Positions 17,380 to 26,250 are shown, counted from the first letter of the stretch. The stretch: 54,294 nucleotides of DNA from Bacillota bacterium (GCA_030057555.1 JASGUU010000034.1:1-54294); one strand, 5' to 3'. A program made the numbers and translations. Notes: generated by a model from the sequence alone, not told the origin.

Positions 17380-18966
17380 TCAGCCGTCGCTGCCCGTCTT
17401 GTCGTTCCCTGCCGCCTGTTCGTCGCTGCCCGTCTTGTCGTCCCCGGGCACCTGCTCACCGTTGCCGGCGCCCGGCAATGGCGACCCCGAGCGTTCGGGC
17501 AGCGGCCGGAAGGCCCCGATGCGTTCGCGCACCCTGCTCGGGAAGCGCCAGGTCAGACGGCTGCGCTTTTGTTTCAGATTGTCCATCAGGCCCTGCGACC
17601 AGTCCGTGCGCATCAGAATGATGTAGAAAATGATGCCGCTCGCATAGTTGGAGAAGAGATTGCCGTAAAACACGGCATAGACGCCCAGCTGCTCCTGGAA
17701 GAGGAGTATGAAGATATAGCGGAAGAGCCAGATGCGCAGCAGGCCGCCGAAGAGCGGCAGCCGCGTCCGGCCGAGACCGATAAAGGCGCCCTGGGCGGCC
17801 ATGAAGAGCGCGAAGCCGATGGTCGAGGCGGTGTAGATGTTGACCGCACCGACGGCGAAGTCGTAGATCTCGGCGCGCAGTGCCGGGTCCATGTCCGGAT
17901 TTTGCAGGTAGAGGCTGACAAAGGGTCCCGCCAGCAGCAGGAAAAGCGCGGTCAGCACCAGTCCCAGAACGACAGCCACACCGAGGGCGATGTGGAAGGA
18001 GCGTTTGGCACGCTCGACCTGCTTCGCCGCCACGTTGATGGAAACGATCGTGGTGATGGTGGTGCCGATGGAGGAGGGGATGGTGAAGGTCAGGGAGTTG
18101 ATGTTGCCGGCGATGGTCTGTGCCGTGAAGACCACCGTTCCATAGGCGACGACCTCCTGGTTGATGAGGAAGAAGCCGACATTGATAAGGGCGGTCGAGA
18201 GCATGACCGGGACGCCGAGCTTCATCAGGCGACCGAGCAGCGCCCAGTCAAAGCGAAAGCCGCGCAGCTCGAGGCGCATCTCGCTGACCTGAACGAAGAG
18301 GTCATAGTACATCCAGACGCTGATCACGAAATAGGAGGCCAGTGTGGCGAGGATGGCGCCGAGGACGCCGAGATTGAGCAGCGAGAGGAAGATGATGTTG
18401 AAGACCAGCTTGGAGACGAGCAGGATCGTCATGCGGTAGAACGTGGCTTCGGGCTGACCGGTCGCGTTCTTGATCGCGTTGAACACCGCTGCCAGAAAGT
18501 GGAAGGGCAGGATGAAGAAGTGGAGTGAGAGATAGAGGAAGACGCCCGAGGCCAGCTCCGGATCCGAGAGGCCGTTCGAGAGAACACGTCCCGCGATGAT
18601 GCAGACCGGACCGACGCCCAGCGCCAGCACGATTGCGAACACGATCACCTGCAGCGACATATGGCGCACGGCGTTCATGTCGCCCTGGCCGTAGGTCTGT
18701 CCCAGCATCGCCGTCACGGCGGTCGCGAGACCCTGGCCCAGCGCTCCGAGCATGTTGATGACCGGGTTGCAGTAGCCGACGGCCGAGGCAACGATGTGGT
18801 TGCCGGCGTTGTTGAGGAAGAGGCCGTCCGTCATCGGGATCAGGGAGGCGACGAAGGCCATCATGACGGTCGGGAGCGACAGCAGCAGGATGACGCGCAG
18901 GGGACTGCCATGCAGGATCAACTCGCGGCGTTCGCGGACACTATGTTTCAGAAAGCCTGTAGCCAT
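17380..18966 (-). CDS. MATE family multidrug/sodium-type exporter
   Basis: 528 residues from ATG 18966 with AGGGAG seven bases upstream; a longer start at 18996 lacks a site. Twelve hydrophobic helices form the two MATE halves. The opening ILHGSPLRVILLLSLPTVMMAF and GYCNPVINMLGALGQGLATAV are typical of the DinF/NorM-like group common in Bacillota. After the last helix the protein carries an unusual tail of about 60 residues, rich in Gly, Asp, Pro and Lys, with two imperfect GDDKTGSDEQ / GNDKTGSDG units. That tail is not part of the MATE fold. The substrate is unknown. It stands 130 bases upstream of GH26 on the same strand and may be co-transcribed with it. Confidence 0.9.
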   Translation of the reverse strand: MATGFLKHSVRERRELILHGSPLRVILLLSLPTVMMAFVASLIPMTDGLFLNNAGNHIVASAVGYCNPVINMLGALGQGLATAVTAMLGQTYGQGDMNAVRHMSLQVIVFAIVLALGVGPVCIIAGRVLSNGLSDPELASGVFLYLSLHFFILPFHFLAAVFNAIKNATGQPEATFYRMTILLVSKLVFNIIFLSLLNLGVLGAILATLASYFVISVWMYYDLFVQVSEMRLELRGFRFDWALLGRLMKLGVPVMLSTALINVGFFLINQEVVAYGTVVFTAQTIAGNINSLTFTIPSSIGTTITTIVSINVAAKQVERAKRSFHIALGVAVVLGLVLTALFLLLAGPFVSLYLQNPDMDPALRAEIYDFAVGAVNIYTASTIGFALFMAAQGAFIGLGRTRLPLFGGLLRIWLFRYIFILLFQEQLGVYAVFYGNLFSNYASGIIFYIILMRTDWSQGLMDNLKQKRSRLTWRFPSRVRERIGAFRPLPERSGSPLPGAGNGEQVPGDDKTGSDEQAAGNDKTGSDG

Positions 18967-19359
18967 GTACACGCTCCCTCTATTTTTGCATGACAATATA
19001 GGTCAACAGACCTGATCCGGGCAAGCCGACGCCCGGCACGGGTGCACGTCATAATTGTCGGGACAGGTCAAACCTTTTTCCGAGCCTTCCTCAAACACCT
19101 GAACACCGGAGTTTTAGCGCAGCCTGTATGCAGAAGCATAGAGAAGATCACTTCTCCCGTGGCCTGCCGCAGCGATCAGCCTCACAAACTGCAGGAATGT
19201 GAATGGAATGCGACAGGATAGCGGGCGGCGAGAATGGCAGGAACGGCCTGGCACTTTCAAGGAGATGGTGAAGCGATCCAGGTTTTGTTGTTATGATGCC
19301 GTGTGATAAAGGCGATTACGACAAGCAGTGCGCCGCGCAGCGGCGTGCGCGCCTTCTCG
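18967..19359. other. Gene-free stretch before the 71-bp tandem array
   Basis: No convincing gene on either strand. GC-rich and AT-rich patches alternate. A GC-rich hairpin (GCGCCGC...GCGGCGTGC) lies near 19332-19346, directly before the first tandem unit. Confidence 0.5.
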
Positions 19360-19632
19360 TGGTCAGGATGGCGAGTAATCCAAATCATTTTTTGAAAACT
19401 CCTCGTTTTGACCAGAAACGACCCCTTTGTGGTCAGGATGGGGACTTTTCCAAATCATTTTTTGGAAAACTCCTCGTTTTGACCAGAAACGACCCCTTTG
19501 TGGTCAGGATGGGGACTTTTCCAAATCATTTTTTGGAAAACTCCTCGTTTTGACCAGAAATGGCCCCTTTGTGGTCAAGATGGCGAGTAATCCAAATATT
19601 TTTTTGGAAAACTCTTCGTTTTGACCACCAGA
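19360..19632. repeat. Tandem array of four 70-71-bp units, each with two hairpins
   Basis: Units begin at TGGTCA at 19360, 19430, 19501 and 19572 (lengths 70, 71, 71 and a partial). Each unit holds TTTTCCAAA...TTTGGAAAA and TTTTGACCA...TGGTCA, so two stems alternate along the array. The middle units are nearly identical; the outer ones share 'GGCGAGTAATCC' instead of 'GGGGACTTTTCC'. Short open frames run through the array in several phases, as expected of any near-multiple-of-three repeat, and are not taken as genes. A diverged single unit recurs at 54153-54195. Confidence 0.85.
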
Positions 19633-19802
19633 AGTCCGCCAGCTGCTTTTCTCCCCTGCCAGCCGCCCTCCTGGCATGCTCACCCGCTTTCCGACATTCT
19701 TGACATGCACCCTCCGCACGGCGCGAACCCTCGCGCAGCCTCCCAGGCTCCCGGGCAGTCACAAATCATGTGCAAAAGCATCCGCCCGCCGCCCGCTTGC
19801 GC
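19633..19802. other. Gene-free spacer between tandem array and isomerase promoter
   Basis: About 170 bases, pyrimidine-rich at the left, with no gene or clear hairpin. Confidence 0.4.
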
Positions 19803-19831
19803 TTGTGCACTTTCTGTCTATCGCCGATAAT
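19803..19831 (+). promoter_or_regulatory. Candidate sigma-70 promoter of the sugar-acid operon
   Basis: TTGTGC (19803-19808), 17 bases, GATAAT (19826-19831, five of six to consensus). It sits about 40 bases upstream of the isomerase ATG, which has a strong AGGAGG at 19855-19860. Confidence 0.5.
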
Positions 19832-19869
19832 AAACAAAGTATCCGATACCATACAGGAGGTTTCCCAAC

Positions 19870-20694
19870 ATGAACAAACTGCCCGTGCTGCTCGCCGTCT
19901 ATTCGGTTCGCGAGGAAGCGGCCGCCGATTTCCGTGCCGCCATGACGAAGGTCAAGGAGCTCGGCTATGAGGGCGTCGAACTCGCCGGCCTCTACGGCCT
20001 CGATGCCGCCGCCATCCGCGCCGTCCTCGACGAACTCGAACTGCCCGCCGTGTCCGCCCACATTCCCCTCGCCGACATGGTGGCCGACATCGATGCGGTC
20101 GTAGCCGATGCGAAGGTCCTCGGCCTCAAATACGCCGCGATCCCCTACCTCCCCGCCGAACAGCGCCCCGGCACCGACGCCTTCCAGGCCGTGCTTGACG
20201 CCATTCCGGAGATTTCCGCCCGCTTCCGGGAGGCCGGCATCCAGCTCCTCTACCACAACCACGACTTCGAGTTCATCCCCATGCCCGACGGCCGCACCGG
20301 CCTCGACACCATCTACGACACCTTTACCCCCGAGCAGCTGGCGGCCGAGCCCGACACCTGCTGGGTCAGGGTCGCGGGCTATGACCCCGCCGAGTGGATC
20401 GACCGCTACGCCGGCCGCGTCCCGGTCGTCCACCTGAAGGACTTCGTGATGACGGGCCGCCCCGCGAACCTCTACCAGCTCATCGGCACCACGGTCGACG
20501 AGGAGGAGGAGGGCGAGGGCAGCTTCGACTTCCGTCCTCTGGGCGAAGGTCAGCAGGACATCCCCGCGATCCTCGCCGCCGCCCTCCGTGTCGGCTCCGA
20601 ATACGTAGTTGTCGAGCAGGACCGCTCGAGCGACCGCAGCCCCTTCGAGGCCGCCGCCGCGAGCCGCCGCTACCTCGCCTCGCTCGGCTGGTAG
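19870..20694 (+). CDS. Sugar phosphate isomerase/epimerase (xylose-isomerase-like TIM barrel)
   Basis: 274 residues, full length for the AP-endonuclease-2/xylose-isomerase-like barrel family. Metal-ligand blocks are visible: GYEGVELAG near the N-terminus, YHNHDFEF in the middle, VVHLKD and VVEQD towards the end. Relatives include inosose dehydratases, hydroxypyruvate isomerase-like enzymes and 3-keto-sugar epimerases or hydratases; the family does not fix the substrate. ATG 19870 has a strong ribosome site. It is the first gene of a plus-strand run ending at 25932 with an aldonate/uronate theme, so a keto-sugar or sugar-acid isomerisation is the best guess. An internal acidic run (EEEEGEG) is unusual. 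Confidence 0.9.
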   Translation: MNKLPVLLAVYSVREEAAADFRAAMTKVKELGYEGVELAGLYGLDAAAIRAVLDELELPAVSAHIPLADMVADIDAVVADAKVLGLKYAAIPYLPAEQRPGTDAFQAVLDAIPEISARFREAGIQLLYHNHDFEFIPMPDGRTGLDTIYDTFTPEQLAAEPDTCWVRVAGYDPAEWIDRYAGRVPVVHLKDFVMTGRPANLYQLIGTTVDEEEEGEGSFDFRPLGEGQQDIPAILAAALRVGSEYVVVEQDRSSDRSPFEAAAASRRYLASLGW

Positions 20695-20831
20695 GCCAGA
20701 CCAGCCCAGACCAGGCCGTCCCGGCCGCCTCCAGCAGGCGGCGGCGACCGGCCCCCATACACCACCCAACCGTTGCGCCGCGACATCCACCCGGGGTCGC
20801 GGCGCAGCCGCCTGTTACCGGAGGAGCTTCC

Positions 20832-21779
20832 ATGCCCGGCATCATCCTGCAGATCTTCACCCAGAACATCCTGCCGCTTTTCATCCTGATCGCGCTGGGC
20901 TTCCTCCTCGGCCGGCTCTTCCCCCTCGACATCCAGACCCTGACGCGCCTCAATCTCGTAGTCTTCGTCCCCGCCTTCACCTTCCGCAATCTCTACCTGA
21001 CCCCGCTCGGTTCCGATACCCTCGCCGCCCTCGCCTTCGCCGCCTGCTATCTCGCCGCCAATCTCCTCGCGAGCGACCTCGTAGCCCGCCTCCTGGGCTA
21101 TCCGCTCGCCCGGCGCAAGGCCTTCCAGAACGCCATCTCCTTCTACAACTCCGGCAACGTCGGCATCCCCCTCATCGCCCTGGTCTTCGCCTCCGCCCCG
21201 CCCGCAGCCGCCGCCATCGCCACCGCCAGCCAGGTCATGGTCCTCTCGCTGCAGAACGTCGCCACCAACACCATCGGCTACTACAACGCCTCCTGCGCCA
21301 GTCTCCCCTGGCGCGCTGCGGTCCGCCAGGCCTTCCGCATGCCCACGGTCTACGCGATTCCCTTTGCCTTTCTATGCAAAGCCATCCCCGCCGACCTCAC
21401 CAGCCTCCCCGGCTGGCCGGCCATCGATATCCTCTCCGGCGGCCTCGTCCCCATCGCCCTGCTGACACTCGGCGTCCAGCTCTCCCGCACCAGCTTCAAC
21501 CTCAGCGACCGCTCGGTCCCGCTGGCCTCCGTCCTGCGCCTCGCCGGCGGTCCCGCCCTCGCCTTCCTCCTGATCCGCCTCCTCGGCCTCAGCGGCGTCG
21601 TCGCCCAGACTCTCTTTGTCTCCTCGAGCGTGCCGACGGGCGTCAACACGGCCCTGATCGCGGTGGACTGCGGAAACGAGCCGGACTTTGCCTCGCAGAC
21701 CGTCCTCGTGACGACCCTGACCTGCTCCGTCAGCCTGCTGCTGGTGATCTATCTCGCACGTCTGCTCTTCCCCATCTGA
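20832..21779 (+). CDS. AEC (auxin efflux carrier) family transporter
   Basis: 315 residues from ATG 20832, preceded by CCGGAGGAG. A longer frame reaching back to 20394 overlaps the isomerase gene and is rejected. About ten hydrophobic helices in two five-helix halves match the AEC/BART layout, with the conserved central NSGNVGIPL block (FYNSGNVGIPLIALVF). Bacterial members carry malate, malonate or other organic acids, or export small metabolites. Next to an isomerase, a polyol/uronate dehydrogenase and a LarA-like epimerase, uptake or release of a hydroxy- or sugar acid is plausible but unproven. The 137-base gap before it is GC-rich with no obvious terminator, so co-transcription is likely. 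Confidence 0.88.
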   Translation: MPGIILQIFTQNILPLFILIALGFLLGRLFPLDIQTLTRLNLVVFVPAFTFRNLYLTPLGSDTLAALAFAACYLAANLLASDLVARLLGYPLARRKAFQNAISFYNSGNVGIPLIALVFASAPPAAAAIATASQVMVLSLQNVATNTIGYYNASCASLPWRAAVRQAFRMPTVYAIPFAFLCKAIPADLTSLPGWPAIDILSGGLVPIALLTLGVQLSRTSFNLSDRSVPLASVLRLAGGPALAFLLIRLLGLSGVVAQTLFVSSSVPTGVNTALIAVDCGNEPDFASQTVLVTTLTCSVSLLLVIYLARLLFPI

Positions 21780-21842
21780 ACATTGGGCTCTTTCCTGCTA
21801 TTATGAGCTAAGCTGATTCTGAGCCAGAGGAGGAAAAGAGCC

Positions 21843-23534
21843 ATGCTTACACTGACGCACGCGGGTCTCGCCGACCGCAGTGCCTGGGAAAAGGCGGGGA
21901 TATGCCTGCCCGCCTTTGACCCCGCGGAACTCGCCCGCCGGACCGACAGCCGGCCTGCCTGGATTCATTTCGGACCCGGCAACCTTTTTCGCGGCTATGT
22001 GGCCGACCTCGCCCAGTCCCTGATCGAGAGCGGAGACCTCGAGACCGGGATCGTCGCGGTGAAGACCACGCCGGGCGAAATCGTCTCGATCTACCGCGCC
22101 CATGACAACCTCGCCCTGCAGGTGAAGATCCATGTCGACGGGACGATGGATCGGAAGGTCATCGGCTCGGTTTCCGAGTGCCTCGGCTCTTACGATCCCG
22201 GGGAATGGGCCCGCCTGATGGAGATGGCGCGGGCGCCGGAGCTCGCCTACATCAGCCTGACCATCACCGAGAAGGGCTATCAGCTGCGCGACCTCGACGG
22301 GGCGTGGAAGGCCACGACCGCGGCCGATTTTGCCAGCGGCCCCGACAGCGCGGTGTCCCTGAAAGAGACGCCGGCGATTCTGGCGGCGATGCTCGTCCAG
22401 CGCAGCCGGGCCTGCGGGGCTCCCGTGACCTTTATCAGCATGGACAACTTCTCACACAACGGCGAGAAGCTGCGCGAGGCCGTGTTTGATGTCGCCCGGG
22501 CCTGGGCGGAGAACGGTCAGATTTCGGCCCGGACGCTGGCACAGATCGAGGATCCCGCCTGGGCGGCCTTCCCGAACGCCGTCATCGACAAGATCACGCC
22601 CGGCCCCGACCAGCGCGTCGCCGACAGTCTCGCCGAGCTGGGACTGCAGGACCTCGGCATTGATGTGAATGCACGGGGCCAGAAGAACGCGGCCTTCGTC
22701 AACACGGAGGTGCCGCAGTACCTCGTGATCGAGGACGATTTCCCGGGCGGGCGGATCGATTTCGGCAAAGTCGGCGTCTACCTGACCGACCGCGAGACGG
22801 CGGACCGCTTCGAGCGCATGAAGGTCTGCACCTGCCTGAACCCGCTGCATACCGCGCTTGCCGTGCTGGGCTGCCTGCTCGATATCCCGACCATCGCCCA
22901 GACGATGCAGAACCCGCACCTCGTCGAGCTCGTGCGCCGCATCGGCTACACCGAGGGCCTGCCGGTGGTCACCGACCCCGGCATCATCGAGCCGCGTGAC
23001 TTCCTCGACACCGTCGTCAACGAACGCTTCCCGAACCCCTATGTGCCCGACGTGCCGCAGCGCATCGCGACCGATACCTCCCAGAAGCTCGGCATCCGCT
23101 TCGGCGAGACGATGAAGGTCTACGCCGCCCAGGGGCGCCTCGACGAGCTCGTTGCCATCCCCTTTGTCATCGCCGCCTGGGTCCGCTATCTGACCGGAAC
23201 CAACGATGCCGGTGAGCCCATGACACCGTCGCCCGACCCGCTGCTCGACGAGCTGGTGCCGCTGGCCAGGGCCGCGGCGGCCAACCCGGTTGACGGCTCG
23301 CTGGACGCGATTCTGTCGAACGAGACGATCTTCCGCCTCGACCTCGTGAAGGAGGGCCTCGCGCCCAGGATTACGGAGCTCTTCCGCCAGATGCTGGCGG
23401 GGCCGGGGGCGGTCTCGCGCACGCTGCAGGCGGTGCTGGCCGCCGGCCGCGCGGCCGACCGCCAGGCGGGGAGAGAGGCGCCGGAGGGTGCCACGCCGGG
23501 CGGCGGCACGCCCGTCGCCGGGGGAGGTGCCTGA
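21843..23534 (+). CDS. Mannitol dehydrogenase family protein (fructuronate/tagaturonate reductase type)
   Basis: 563 residues. The N-terminal Rossmann domain opens with WIHFGPGNLFRGYVA, the NAD-binding stretch of the UxuB/MtlD-like long-chain dehydrogenases, and has ITEKGYQL. The C-terminal domain carries KVCTCLNPLHTALA, which holds the catalytic Asn and His. The Lys-to-Asn spacing is one residue longer than in the classical K-x4-N-x2-H, a subgroup feature or a shifted Lys. UxuB reduces D-fructuronate to D-mannonate and UxaB reduces tagaturonate to altronate. The protein is longer than the usual 480-540, with a Gly/Ala/Pro-rich tail. ATG 21843 follows AGAGGAGG. Its last base overlaps the first base of the LarA-like gene. 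Confidence 0.88.
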   Translation: MLTLTHAGLADRSAWEKAGICLPAFDPAELARRTDSRPAWIHFGPGNLFRGYVADLAQSLIESGDLETGIVAVKTTPGEIVSIYRAHDNLALQVKIHVDGTMDRKVIGSVSECLGSYDPGEWARLMEMARAPELAYISLTITEKGYQLRDLDGAWKATTAADFASGPDSAVSLKETPAILAAMLVQRSRACGAPVTFISMDNFSHNGEKLREAVFDVARAWAENGQISARTLAQIEDPAWAAFPNAVIDKITPGPDQRVADSLAELGLQDLGIDVNARGQKNAAFVNTEVPQYLVIEDDFPGGRIDFGKVGVYLTDRETADRFERMKVCTCLNPLHTALAVLGCLLDIPTIAQTMQNPHLVELVRRIGYTEGLPVVTDPGIIEPRDFLDTVVNERFPNPYVPDVPQRIATDTSQKLGIRFGETMKVYAAQGRLDELVAIPFVIAAWVRYLTGTNDAGEPMTPSPDPLLDELVPLARAAAANPVDGSLDAILSNETIFRLDLVKEGLAPRITELFRQMLAGPGAVSRTLQAVLAAGRAADRQAGREAPEGATPGGGTPVAGGGA

Positions 23535-24859
23535 TGAATACATCGTATTGGCGTCCTGAGGAGCGCTTCCTCACGGCCGCAGCCGGTGCGCCCGCGATCC
23601 CGGATGATGAGATCCGCGAGATGCTGGCGGCTGTGCTGGCCGAACGGGCGGCGGCGCTTGAGGACGGGCAGCTGCGGCGGGTTTTGCTTGTACCACCCGA
23701 CATCACACGTCTCAACGCCTATGCCGGCCCGATCGTCACCATGCTCTGGGAGCTGCTGCCGGAGGCGGAGGTCGACGTCCTGCCGGCCCTCGGCACCCAT
23801 GTCCCGATGACCGACGCCGAGCGCGAATTCATGTACCCGACCGTGCCGGCCGAGCGCATGCTCGTCCATGACTGGCGCACGGGCACGCGGAACCTGGGCA
23901 CCGTGCCGGCCGAGCTGATTCTGGAATGGTCAGAGGGGCGGATGAACTCCTCCGTTGAGGTCGAGCTCTCGAATTATGTCCTCGATCCGAAATACGACCT
24001 CGTCATCTCGATCGGCCAGATTGTGCCGCACGAAGTCGTCGGCATGGCGAATTATTCGAAGAACCTCTTCGTCGGCTGCGGCGGGCGGCAGATGATCAAC
24101 GTTTCGCATTATCTCGGCGCCCTCTACGGCATGGAGCGCATGATGGGCCGCGGCGATACGCCGGTGCGTCGTCTGCTCGACTATGCCGAGGAGAACTGCA
24201 TCGCCGAGCTGCCGCTGGTCTACGTGCTGACCGTGACGACGACCGATCCGGACGAGACCGTGCGCGTGCGCAGCCTGGGCGTCGGGCGCAGCCGGGCGCT
24301 CTTTGATAAGCTGGTAGCGGAGAGCCAGCGCTGGAACCTGGATCTGCTCGAAGAGCCGATCGACACCTGCGTGGTCTATCTGAAGCCCGAGGAATTCCGC
24401 ACGACCTGGGTCGGCAACAAGTCCATCTACCGCACCCGCATGGCCATGGCCGACGACGGCGATCTGATCATCATCGCGCCGGGTGTCGCCCACTTTGGCG
24501 AGGACGAGGGCAACGATGTCCTGATCGGCCGCTACGGCTACGTCGGGGCGGACCGGGTGGCCGAGCTGGTGGCGACTAAGCCGGATCTCGCCGACGCCCT
24601 GGGCGTCGCCGCCCACCTCGTGCACGGTTCCTCCGAGGGGCGCTTCCGGATCACCTATGTGCCCGGCGGCCTGAGCCGCGAACAGGTGGAGGGGGTCGGC
24701 TTCAACTATATGGCGCCGGAGGAGGCCCAGGAGCTCTATCCGATCGATCAGTTCCAGGACGGCTGGAACGACTGGAACGGTCGGCGGATTTTTTATATCA
24801 GCAACCCGGCACTCGGCCTGTGGGCTTTGCGTGCCAAATTTGAGGAGGTATCCGAATGA
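23534..24859 (+). CDS. LarA-like nickel-pincer-nucleotide racemase/epimerase
   Basis: 441 residues of the lactate racemase (LarA, DUF2088) superfamily. The signature residues are all present: PPDITR (D56, R59), GTH with H89, then H166, K176 and H192. The last three have the same 10- and 16-residue spacing as H174, K184 and H200 of Lactiplantibacillus LarA, where Lys holds the nickel-pincer cofactor. The enzyme should therefore carry that cofactor and epimerise an alpha-hydroxy acid. Relatives include malate and phenyllactate racemases and a D-gluconate 2-epimerase. Context (mannonate-type dehydrogenase before, PfkB kinase after, overlaps on both sides) favours an aldonate such as mannonate/gluconate. 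The cofactor genes larB, larC and larE are not in this window and must lie elsewhere. Confidence 0.88.
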   Translation: MNTSYWRPEERFLTAAAGAPAIPDDEIREMLAAVLAERAAALEDGQLRRVLLVPPDITRLNAYAGPIVTMLWELLPEAEVDVLPALGTHVPMTDAEREFMYPTVPAERMLVHDWRTGTRNLGTVPAELILEWSEGRMNSSVEVELSNYVLDPKYDLVISIGQIVPHEVVGMANYSKNLFVGCGGRQMINVSHYLGALYGMERMMGRGDTPVRRLLDYAEENCIAELPLVYVLTVTTTDPDETVRVRSLGVGRSRALFDKLVAESQRWNLDLLEEPIDTCVVYLKPEEFRTTWVGNKSIYRTRMAMADDGDLIIIAPGVAHFGEDEGNDVLIGRYGYVGADRVAELVATKPDLADALGVAAHLVHGSSEGRFRITYVPGGLSREQVEGVGFNYMAPEEAQELYPIDQFQDGWNDWNGRRIFYISNPALGLWALRAKFEEVSE

Positions 24860-25932
24860 AACGCCGCGAGAATGCCAGATATCAGCTGGTGATCCCCACG
24901 TCGATGGGAATCCGCATTACGCCGGTGAACCGGCAGCCGGTTCATGTCAGCCGCGAGTACCGCATGCATGCGACGAGTGCCGAGTCGAATGTCGGCCAGG
25001 TCTCTGCGTCGCTCGGGAAGCGCGTCAAGGTGCTGACGAACTTCGTCGCCGGCAGCCCGATTGCCCAGTTTATCAAGAGCGAGCTCGGCTTCCGCGGCAT
25101 TGAGTTCGAAGGGCCGGAAATCGAGCAGGGCGGACCCTGGGGCTACCGCCATCAGTTCAACATCGCCGATTCCGGTTTCGGCCTGCGCGGGCCGCGTGTG
25201 CACAACGACCGTGCCGGTGAAGTCGGGCGCATGCTGAATGTGAAGGATTTCGATCTGGAGCGGATTTTTGGCGAAGAGGGCGCGGAGATCGTCCACATGT
25301 CCGGCCTGATCGCGGCGCTGAGCCCGGAGGCGGGGCAGTTCTGCCTCGATATCGCCAAGGTGGCGAAAAAGTACGGGACGCTGGTTTCGTTTGACCTCAA
25401 TCATCGTGCCTCGTTCTGGGAGGGCCGGGAGGAGGAGCTCAGGGCGCTCTTCCACGAGATTGCTGACAGCGCCGACATCCTGATCGGGAACGAGGAGGAC
25501 TACCAGCTGGCGCTCGGCATCCAGGGTCCGGAGGCGGAGCTCGTCGAGGGCCTGGCCGAGAAGATGGGCGGCTTCCGGGAGATGGTCGAGCGCGTGCATC
25601 AGGCCTATCCGAATGCCTCCGTCTTCGCGAACACGCTGCGTGAGGTCGTCAACGCGAACACGCACATGTGGGGGGCGCTGGTGCGCGTCGGCGACGACTG
25701 GTTTGTCGAGGAGCCGCGCGAAATCCAGGTGCTCGACCGCATCGGCGGCGGCGACAGCTTCGTGGGCGGGCTGCTCTACTCGATCCTGAGCGACAAGGAC
25801 CCGGCCGACTGGGTCAAGTTCGCCTGGGCGACGGGCGCCATGGCCGTGACGATGGAGAACGACTACGCCTCGCCGGCCGACGAGGAGCAGGTCTGGAGCT
25901 TCTACGAGGGCAACGCGCGCGTCCGCCGCTAG
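24856..25932 (+). CDS. PfkB family sugar kinase (2-keto-3-deoxygluconate kinase-like)
   Basis: 358 residues, starting in an ATGA overlap with the LarA-like gene. The PfkB/ribokinase fold is clear: the second signature DRIGGGDSFVGG (residues 294-305) has catalytic D300 and the anion hole, and SFDLNHR and LIGNEEDY mark the sugar/ATP cleft. The N-terminal GG motif is poorly preserved (SAESNVGQVSASLGKR), as in KDG kinases. In a uronate pathway this step is 2-keto-3-deoxygluconate to KDPG. The dehydratase (UxuA) and KDPG aldolase of such a pathway are not in this operon. A strong terminator follows at 25964. Confidence 0.88.
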   Translation: MKRRENARYQLVIPTSMGIRITPVNRQPVHVSREYRMHATSAESNVGQVSASLGKRVKVLTNFVAGSPIAQFIKSELGFRGIEFEGPEIEQGGPWGYRHQFNIADSGFGLRGPRVHNDRAGEVGRMLNVKDFDLERIFGEEGAEIVHMSGLIAALSPEAGQFCLDIAKVAKKYGTLVSFDLNHRASFWEGREEELRALFHEIADSADILIGNEEDYQLALGIQGPEAELVEGLAEKMGGFREMVERVHQAYPNASVFANTLREVVNANTHMWGALVRVGDDWFVEEPREIQVLDRIGGGDSFVGGLLYSILSDKDPADWVKFAWATGAMAVTMENDYASPADEEQVWSFYEGNARVRR

Positions 25933-25963
25933 GCGCGTCTGAGCTGGCCTGAACTAAGCCGCA

Positions 25964-26009
25964 ACAGCCCGAAATTCCTGCTGACCGCAGGGGTTTCGGG
26001 CTGTTTTTT
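25964..26009 (+). terminator. Rho-independent terminator of the sugar-acid operon
   Basis: ACAGCCCGAAA pairs with TTTCGGGCTGT, with an inner CCTGC/GCAGG stem, followed by a T-run. It lies 31 bases after the kinase stop. Confidence 0.88.
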
Positions 26010-26093
26010 GTATCCGGGCGGGCGTGCTTCCGGGATGGCAGTAGTTATTGATAGTTGTCGGTGTGTCAAAAAATCGAGTTGTGATCAAAGTGA

Positions 26094-26155
26094 TGCATAA
26101 ATATGCAGAAGAATGAATATCATCCGATATATTCATAGTGATGCATAAATATGCA
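26094..26155. repeat. Two identical TGCATAAATATGCA palindromes 48 bp apart
   Basis: AGTGATGCATAAATATGCAG occurs twice (palindrome cores 26094-26107 and 26142-26155), between two copies of the same terminator. The core matches those at 15525 and 17286. The 48-bp spacing is between four and five helical turns. No gene start lies close downstream. Confidence 0.75.
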
Positions 26156-26250
26156 GAGAAAGTGGCAAAACTCGGTTTTTTGACCAGGCTGGAGGAGATG
26201 GCCCGGAGCTGAGCTGGCCTGGTCCAGGCCGCAGCAGCAGTAAACCACAG

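Noticed and set aside
19360-19632. CRISPR array
   Set aside because: Units are near-identical along their entire length with no unique spacers, and no cas genes are nearby. The same holds for the array at 29413.
19293-19720. Small repetitive peptides encoded in the 71-bp array on both strands
   Set aside because: Several frames are open at once because of the repeat; no ribosome sites, and hairpins explain the conservation better.
20394-20831. Long N-terminal extension of the AEC carrier
   Set aside because: It overlaps the isomerase gene, is Arg/Pro-rich and lacks membrane character; a strong ribosome site precedes ATG 20832.
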